The translations under genes and the position numbers were made by a program. A model generated the notes under the pieces. The model was not told the DNA's origin, did no database searches, and saw only the letters and a program-made list of their open reading frames with translations. Positions 18,721 through 25,000 of a stretch of DNA of 25,000 nucleotides are shown here, in pieces. Source of the DNA: Glandiceps talaboti (taxonomy: Eukaryota; Hemichordata; Enteropneusta; Spengelidae); assembly GCF_964340395.1 (NCBI RefSeq), contig NC_135559.1, positions 6,583,759 through 6,608,758 on the forward strand, written 5' to 3'. The first letter of the stretch is position 1. Each line of letters begins with the position of its first letter.

Positions 18721-21700
18721 TTCAAAAGAACCGAAAGCAACTTTGGTTTTCAACAGAATTGCGCCCCTGGAGGTTGATCGTTCTACCTTAACGTCGTTTC
18801 ATTCCGAGCGTGGCGTCTCCAAACACAGGATTTTTGACTGCCTGCTGGTATTGGAGACACATTTCACGTACCTTCCGAGTAGAACTTGTTTACGATTTCT
18901 GAAAGTTCCCCGTCTGGTACATTCTGGCCACACGCCTTAAAGACTTTCCCGATCTCTTTGACTCTAATGTACCCATCGTTTAGCCTGTCATAGGCAGCGA
19001 ACATTTCCTTGAAATCTGAAAAGGTCAAAGTTCACAGTATGTCAGAGAGTGCATGCATGTTAACAGTGTTATTGACATGTTCTATATTCATTTATGTATC
19101 AACTTGTTGTTCATGTTTGCTTTGTGTAAGTTTAATAACATACGAAACGCGTTTTATGTGCTAATGACAAGCATTTTCTTGTTCAAACATAGGACATAAA
19201 TTCCACGTATTATAGAAACTTTAAATTACGGGTCATCCAGTCAACCCCACTCTCGGGATACGTAGAGATAAACTAAATATCTCAATCGAAATAAAAAAAT
19301 GATTAAAGTCATCACATAATGAAAATATTACCAACACCTTGTCATTATGAATGAAAACTGAGTTTAAAGTTAAACTGACTGTTGCCTTTTTGCTTGGTTT
19401 ATGTTGCAAGTGAGATGGGATTCATTACAACTACCTCGGGAATATGAATGTATGTTATATCGTATTATACTTACTTTTCAAATTTCTGGGAAAAGTGATG
19501 CATAAACTGTACATGATAATCAATAGGGGGCGCTGTTATCAAAAATGCCACGTCGACTTTGCAGTCAATACAGAATTATTTTTACTGTCGTCGTTTGTCA
19601 TCAGTATACTGTTATTGATGATGTCACGTGTTTGTAATTATTGTATGATAGCAGTTTATTCAGTTTAGACTGGTTTCTCGCATATAAACATATTTGCAAA
19701 AATTGTAATATTAGTATTGCAGTCATGGTAAATCTCTAGTGTGGCTCTTAGACTTTTTTCATTCCTGATCGACAAATTTATATTCCTTGGGGAGCGGGGG
19801 GGGGGGGGGCGGAGGAGCATCAACTTACCGAGTACTTCATCATCTGTAAAACAAGAACACTCTTTCGCAGCCTGTGAAATAAAAAGGTCACATTTGTTTT
19901 AAATCTGATTATGATAATGATGTCATACATTACGTCACATTTGATGTCATACATTACGTCACATTTGTTTTAAGTCCGATTATGATAATGATGTCATACA
20001 TTGCGTCACGTTTATTTTCATGATTATGGTAATGACGGTATGTCAAATGATTTACATCTGATTATGATAATGATGTCATACATTACGTCACATTTGATGT
20101 CATACATTGCGTCACGTTTATTTTCATGATTATGGTAATGACGGTATGTCAAATGTTTTACATCTGATTATGATAATGATGTTATATGTTACGTCACATT
20201 TGTTATAGATATGATTGAAATATCGATATGTTATTAATTTTTATTACGTCACATTTGTTTATTACAATATGATTGGATATGAATATCAGCAGCATACAGA
20301 TTATTTCTATAATTCAACTTACTATCAGAAGAATTTTACGATTTTTTAAAAATCTTTCTTGAACTTTTGTTTGTGTAGTCTGAATGTAAGCGTACATCTT
20401 TGATTTTATGATAAGTATAAAACAACATCTAATATATACTTAAAAGGAAATGAAAGAATGTTTTATGGCAGGAGTATGTACTAGCTGTATTTGAGTGTAC
20501 GTGTGAGTCCATTATACTGCCACCAGCGTCAATAAAGCCTTGTTTATATCTTGGCCTTTTAATACAACTTCATTACTCCAATTTCCTCTTTGTCGTCCTT
20601 CAACTTAGGTTTCTAGTGAATTTCAGTTAGTATAATGTATATGACATCCCTCTCAGTGAATTGAGCAGAAGTTCAGAGCTGCTATCTATAGGGAGATTTT
20701 AAGTTACATCAACTTTGACCCCCTTCTCAGTTTATTACTATACCAACCTTAATCAGCCCGTGTGTTCATTATCGTGACTAAGGCAACTGCACCACCACAA
20801 GAACCATGAAAATCTAACTCCCTTACAACTGGAAATTCGCATTTTGAAATCTTAATGTTGGGAAAAAATTTACCCTTGTAAAATTTGAAACTCCCATAGA
20901 CGTAGACTAGCAATGGGGAACACGTACACTGTACATTTTATTCTCAATCTCTGTATTCAGGTGTGCCATTGAATAATGTCAATTAACTGTTTTGTTATTT
21001 CTTGAAAAGTTTACCATGCCATTTACTTAAAAGAATCTTGGGTTCTCATTTCCCCTAAATTTATAGGGTATCAACACTTGATGGCTCCAGTCACTATGGC
21101 CTCGCCTTAATGATTACTGTACTTGTCTTAATCCGAACAGACAGCGAGTTGTCTAGACACTGTATATGTGTGTGTCAACGTATACTCATGCAGGTGTCGA
21201 ACTATAAATTTGACCCTTTTAACATTTAGAATGCAACGACCTCCGGGTAATATCACCTCATGTAGTACTTGCCGTCTTCAGATTACCACACCCGGGTCAA
21301 TTAAGATTTACAGTCAATGGTTAGTACCTCAGGATAGACTCCTTAACTCCCGTTATGCCCAAGGCAAAATGTGTAAACAAACCATTCTGGTATTCAGATT
21401 TATGTATATTGTCGTTGTTTCCAGTGCTTTTATTCGAATTCATGCACTACACTCAGATCACGAGTAAGGCGGATCGGTAAAAGGTGTGCTACGTTTGAAA
21501 CTAAAACCTGGTACGCGTGCGTAGTAGAAGTATTCAAGGTGGCATAACAGGAAGAAAATTATGTGTTGACCATTTACAGTAAAGTACACATACAATCTCA
21601 AACCACCAACATACGAGGCAAGACCACATTACATGATAACCAAATGCTTGTATCATAGACAATTCAAAGTGAGTTGTGTTTATATGGTGATTTTGAGCCG

Positions 21701-22270
21701 CTATATGCATATGTACTAGTAGGCCTACTTTGTGTATGTCACGGTTCCTATTTAGGGTGTGTAATGTATACCTATACATGTACATGTACATGTATAGGTA
21801 TGTAGATTCAGTGGCTATTCATGAACACAAAAGACACATAGATATGTAAACCACATTTACAACCCAATATGGCTCTCAAGTTTCTGTCGCCTGTTTTCGA
21901 TTTTCACATCTACAAGAAACCTGTGGCAGATACATGTAACTGAACGCGTTTACCAAGACTGATACTTTAGATATAACATAAGTTTTCACTCACGACATAA
22001 TCTCCATGGAGGTATAAAGGGTACACCTCCACGGTTCCTCGTAAGTGTAAGCGACGTGATTTGTTAAAGAAACTAAAAGACGGTACAACAAGCTCATTAT
22101 AGGAGACTTCAGAAGTTAGACGCCGTTCGAGCGGTTATCTCAGTGTACATAGCTTTTGAGTCTACACATAGCAACATTACACCCTGGATTGTCTAGATAT
22201 CATAGTGGGAATCATATTGATATATATATATTCCTCCAAAGACACCAATATACGAACGTACACTCACCAT
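17628..22270 (-). CDS. Calmodulin-like EF-hand protein, gene A (5 exons, 168 aa)
   Basis: Predicted cytosolic calcium sensor or light-chain-like protein of the calmodulin family. Joined coding exons: 22270-22268, 19871-19829, 19015-18872, 18457-18212 and 17698-17628 (507 nt, stop TGA). All borders are AG/GT and the phases agree (0,1,1,1). Four EF-hand units are visible. Loop 1 (residues 25-36, DRLNDGYIRVKE) has Leu at position 3. Loop 2 (61-72) has lost its ligands (Tyr at 1, Cys at 5, Ala at 12). Loop 3 (100-111, DKNGSGFVNAIE) is canonical. Loop 4 (135-146, GGGEDGRIKYEE) lacks acidic residues at 1 and 3. The N-terminal arm is Cys-containing (C6, C8) and the tail is about 18 residues longer than in calmodulin. 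Introns fall at calmodulin positions M1, E11, G59 and E140. It is first in transcription order in a three-gene tandem cluster. A diverged calmodulin paralogue is very likely; the partner protein is unknown. The first exon is the weakest part. Confidence 0.82.
18000..18160. repeat. CTGT/CT-rich tract in gene A intron 4
   Basis: Imperfect CTGT and CTGC units and CT-rich sequence, filling part of the 513-bp intron between exons 4 and 5 of gene A. Confidence 0.9.
18212..18457 (-). CDS. Gene A exon 4 (246 nt, rest of EF2, linker, EF3, EF4)
   Basis: The acceptor is a pyrimidine-rich tract ending ATTTCAG; the donor is GAAG|GTACAAG. It encodes residues 65-145. The linker is two residues longer than in calmodulin. 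EF3 (residues 100-111) is canonical and is followed by IRHILQGL, which resembles calmodulin's LRHVMTNL. EF4 has a GGGEDG start and should not bind calcium normally. In vertebrate calmodulin genes this stretch is split into 107-nt and 136-nt exons; here it is one exon. Confidence 0.93.
18666..18721. repeat. (TCA)n triplet repeat
   Basis: About 18 TCA units in gene A intron 3, the 414-bp intron inside EF-hand 2. Confidence 0.97.
18872..19015 (-). CDS. Gene A exon 3 (144 nt, EF-hand 1 and start of EF-hand 2)
   Basis: Phase 1 at both ends; acceptor TTTTCAG, donor GAAG|GTACGT. It encodes residues 16-64, starting FKEMFAAYD and ending NKFYSEG. The length is exactly that of calmodulin exon 3 (144 nt), and the ends correspond to E11|F12 and G59. 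It includes the KACGQN helix signature shared with gene B. Confidence 0.93.
19796..19809. repeat. Poly-G run of 14 near the gene A exon 2 donor
   Basis: Fourteen G on the plus strand, so C14 in the transcript, beginning about 20 nt into intron 2 of gene A. Confidence 0.95.
19829..19871 (-). CDS. Gene A exon 2 (43 nt, N-terminal arm)
   Basis: The acceptor is a pyrimidine tract ending in TTTCACAG and the donor is CTCG|GTAAGT. The exon encodes AAKECSCFTDDEVL plus the first base of Asp16, matching the calmodulin arm that runs into E11-F12. Calmodulin's equivalent exon is 31 nt and also begins with Ala. A second acceptor (TTTTACAG) lies inside the exon and would leave only a 15-nt microexon, 19843-19829, encoding DDEVL. 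Confidence 0.78.
19915..20260. repeat. CRE-like motif array in gene A intron 1
   Basis: Irregular higher-order repeats built from blocks such as TGATTATGATAATGATGTCAT, ACATTACGTCACATTTG and GGTAATGACGGTATGTCAAA. The half site CGTCA or TGACG occurs about nine times, and ATGATGTCAT recurs. It begins about 45 bp upstream of exon 2. Confidence 0.88.
21768..21801. repeat. 34-bp perfect palindrome
   Basis: A perfect inverted repeat without a spacer, arms ATACCTATACATGTACA and its complement, centred between 21784 and 21785, in gene A intron 1. It is rich in TACATG units. Confidence 0.95.
22268..22270 (-). CDS. Gene A exon 1, ATG-only coding exon (candidate)
   Basis: On the minus strand ATG is followed directly by the donor GTGAGTG. 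Calmodulin genes typically have an intron straight after the initiator codon, and exon 2 of gene A opens in phase 0 with an Ala codon as in calmodulin (M|A). There is a purine at -3. Two caveats: three ATGs lie upstream in the same leader in other frames (22289, 22317 and one further up), and the intron to exon 2 is long (22267-19872, 2396 bp). A competing ATG followed by GTAAAC near 21016 has a weaker donor. Confidence 0.55.
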
Positions 22271-23262
22271 TTCTCCTTGGGTAGGCCATCGAGGTCAAAG
22301 GAGAACTTAGAGGGCATGAACCAGTGAATTCATTGGAGGTCACCCCTATACTGTAGGGGTCACACAACTTAAAAGTTGCATAAGTCGAGTTCGGCCAACG
22401 GATACTAGGTCTAGAAATACATGTCTAACTTTGAGTATTAGAAGGTTAAAAACTAAACATAGTGGAGAAACTTGTAGCTGAAAAATGCCCGAAATGAAGT
22501 TTTTGATTGACATACATTGTAAGTATAACATCTGGAGTTATTCAAACTCAAGTTTTTTCAGTATACATTATGTTTATCCTAATATATTAGCTGAATGAAT
22601 CTTATATATATTTTATTAGTTAAATTCGACGATTCTCAAATTAAAAAAATTGCACCCATAAAAAACAAGGCAGATGCTAACACTACAATTTTATACATTC
22701 ATGTCTACTTTGTGGTCATATCCACGACACACACGCCCTCAACGAAAATAGACTGATAACAGATTTTTGTTCAAGGGCTTTTTCGACAGTAGATTGCGCT
22801 GTCATTGTAAGGTGGGCATTAACACGGCAGATTTATGACCTGGCTGTCTTCAGTAGAAATTTATTCCTTTCCATTGAGACTTAATGATGGATACATGAAG
22901 CCATATTCATTCCCTAGTTAGTGATCCATCGAAATAAAGACGTCAAAATATTTCCAGGAAATGATGACTAGAGCTTCTTTGTTATCGCTTTGCGGAAAAT
23001 TAACTACTTTATTCAATCGCTACAAATAGAAAAATAGAAATTTCAGTTTGAACGCTTTGTTTAAAGAAAAGGTGGGACACAAAAAATCGCTATGGGATGT
23101 GTAACTTAGATAAATCGCCTCCCTACGAGAAAACAACTTGCTGAATGCAATATTAGTATCACAGCACTATAGACTTACCTCACTGAAAGAATTATGAGGT
23201 CACAAGTCGCCGTATGACCTCCTAATTCTTTAGATTCTGTCTGTCTCCCTGTCTCTGTATGT

Positions 23263-23596
23263 ATATGTATATGTATGTGTGTATGTGTGTATGTATGTAT
23301 GTATGTATGTATGTATGTATGTATGTATGTATGTATGTATGTATGCATGTATGTATGCATGTATATATTTATGTATGTATGTATGTATGTATGTATGTAT
23401 GTATGCATGTATGTATGCATGTATATATTTATGTATGTATTTATGTATGTATGTATGAATGTACGTATGTATGTATGTATGTATGTATGTATGTATGTAT
23501 GTATGTATGTATGTATGTATGTACATTGTATGTATGTATGTATGTATGTATGTATGTATGTATGTATGTATGTATGTATGTATCTATGTATGTATA
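23263..23596. repeat. (TATG)n array with duplicated interruption
   Basis: About 330 bp of TATG units. The interruption pattern GCATGTATGTATGCATGTAT followed by ATTTATG occurs twice (about 23344 and 23404), 60 bp apart, showing a block duplication within the array. Confidence 0.97.
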
Positions 23597-23684
23597 ATAA
23601 ATCTAGTATATATTTAGATTTATTCATCGACATATATAATGATATAATGATACATTTTATACAAATAGTGTATATGTACTTTGT

Positions 23685-23695
23685 CATATATATAC

Positions 23696-23769
<74 letters not shown>
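23685..23769. repeat. (TA)n microsatellite
   Basis: About 85 bp of TA with two early C interruptions. Confidence 0.97.
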
Positions 23770-23772
<3 letters not shown>

Positions 23773-24902
23773 AGTCATATATTCCTTACAGTAATGCATA
23801 ATACATACACTTGTATCCGACATAATCGTCTCAGATGAACCTTGACCTTTATTCACAGTCATTATAGGTATTAAATCATTATTGAGACATTCATCACGAT
23901 GTCAATATTGTGTATAGTAGCTTATTTGAATGTCAGTGCACGTCTGTACACACAGACAGTCATCAAACAGTTCATCAGTAAATGTTACAAGCACCACCTG
24001 TTGATTTCACATCAGTTCATTTCCTTGAAGATGAAAATTGATCTGACAAGACTGTGTCTGCCACAGCTAAATAATGAGTTATGGGAAGCAGGTTGATCTG
24101 TTACATGCTAAGTAACTAATACTTTATATAACATGTACAGGTTGGAAATCACTCTTACTAACGTGAACATTATATTTTTTTGCCGTTGACGCAAAATGGC
24201 GCTTGATGTAGCAATGCCTTAAAGAAAGCATGTATTTTTTACGCAGACGACAGCTTGGCATACAATTATAACGTTACAGTTGCCAAGAGCCGCGTTTGCG
24301 TCAGAAATCCAACCCGTTCTTTAGATTTCACAACAATACTTTATATCACAGCGTATGACACAGTGAAATCAATCTGAAAAAAAAATACTTTTACAATTTT
24401 GTGTTTTTTAAATTGATCAGATGTCATGGCTTAATGTCAACCAGGTATGTCAGCGTCAAGTTACACCACACTGTGATATAGCAAAGTATTTCTTAATTGA
24501 TATATAGATGACATGTATAGCCTAAAATGTTGATCTGGCCTGTCACGCTTGGTGTACCAACGAAATGCCGCGAAATAAAGAGGAACATTAAAAATTGACA
24601 AAACCGGACTCGTGAACTATAATTGCACAATGTAAGTGAAGATTTGAATTTTATTCAATCGAGAACAGGGTGTATTTTAATACAAACTATGTAGGATCGA
24701 AATGTTGGACGAATTTAATTATAAAACCAGTTTTGGAACCCAGTTCTCGTTTCATCGTCTGACTCCCTGTATTTGTTCAATGAGTGTGTTGAGTATACTG
24801 TTAAATTTCCTTCGAATGTAAAAATTATTCTAAGCAAACAACTGTAAAGGCATATAGTCACGTATGTACAATAGAAACCAGTTAACCAGAAACATGACGT
24901 TG

Positions 24903-24985
24903 TCTGGCTTAACAAAAATGTGACTAACACTGCTACTATACTATTTCATCGTCTATGGCCAAACAGCAATCTTAGTGCCAACGAT
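24903..24985. repeat. Dispersed copy of the 42-bp minisatellite family
   Basis: Contains TCTGGCTTAACAAAAATG, GACTAACACTGCTAC, ATTTCATCGTC and AGCAATCTTAGTGCCAACGA in the order and spacing of the 13205-13606 repeat. About two diverged units, near the window edge. Confidence 0.6.
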
Positions 24986-25000
24986 TCCGCCGTGATTAGT

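Larger units (their letters stand above)
22271..25000. other. Upstream region of gene A
   Basis: Probable leader and promoter region of gene A. No other gene recognised. A TATATAAG-like motif on the minus strand near 22601-22608 could be a TATA box, but AT-rich runs are common here. TATG and TA arrays occupy 23263-23769. Confidence 0.45.

Noticed and set aside
18743-18940. Plus-strand 65-residue open frame
   Set aside because: It overlaps the opposite strand of gene A exon 3 and has no domain; a shadow frame.
2641-22270. A single gene with 12 EF-hands made by joining all EF-hand exons
   Set aside because: It reads in frame, but separate last exons with good acceptors (17698-17628, 7962-7907) and separate exon 1 and 2 sets (15976 and 15484; 5870 and 5086) fit three genes better. 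Kept only as a possible read-through product.
22268-22317. Reading frame MPSKFSFDLDGLPKEK ahead of the gene A donor
   Set aside because: It looks protein-like but exits in phase 2, and joining to exon 2 or 3 of gene A brings a stop; no other partner exon was found.
23177-23240. Exon with strong donor GTGAG|GTAAGTC upstream of gene A
   Set aside because: The donor is good, but no convincing acceptor or start was found. It could be an untranslated first exon, but evidence is insufficient.

Overview
This is eukaryotic, metazoan DNA. It is AT-rich, most of it is intron or intergenic, it is full of simple repeats, and coding sequence appears only as short exons with GT/AG borders. The repeat style (long TATG/CATA, GACA/CTGT, GA and TA tracts, TACATG-rich stretches, small foldback elements) and the exon layout suggest a marine invertebrate bilaterian such as a lancelet, hemichordate or lophotrochozoan. 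The sequence alone does not settle which.

The core of the window is a head-to-tail cluster of three calmodulin-like genes on the minus strand. Each can be assembled into a full five-exon reading frame with start and stop. Gene A (ATG about 22270, stop 17628; 168 aa), gene B (15976 to 7907; 163 aa) and gene C (5870 to 2641; 168 aa) share one layout: an exon holding only the ATG, a 37-61 nt exon for the N-terminal arm, a 144-nt exon for EF-hand 1 and the entry of EF-hand 2, a 246-252 nt exon for the rest of EF-hand 2 plus EF-hands 3 and 4, and a 53-71 nt last coding exon. Intron positions equal those of calmodulin at M1, E11, G59 and E140; the vertebrate intron near residue 94 is absent. The encoded proteins have degenerated calcium loops. 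Each keeps one good calcium site, and not the same one: EF3 in A, EF4 in B and C. They look like diverged sensor or light-chain-like proteins, not calmodulin itself. A possible first exon of a fourth copy lies at 888-893.

Layout in plus coordinates: 1-880, no gene seen; 888-893, possible start exon of a fourth gene; 894-2640, gap with AC and GGT/GAT repeats; 2641-5870, gene C; 5871-7906, gap with a CT/CCGT tract; 7907-15976, gene B, whose second intron holds a 42-bp minisatellite interrupted by a TA-flanked foldback element that itself carries a 33-bp tandem array; 15977-17627, gap with a CTGT/TC tract; 17628-22270, gene A, whose first intron holds an array of CRE-like motifs and a 34-bp perfect palindrome; 22271-25000, upstream region with TATG and TA tracts and a stray copy of the 42-bp repeat at the edge.

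Splice sites, frames and protein features were read by eye. No database search, alignment program or transcript evidence was available, so family assignment rests on motif recognition, and the ATG-only first exons are the least certain parts.
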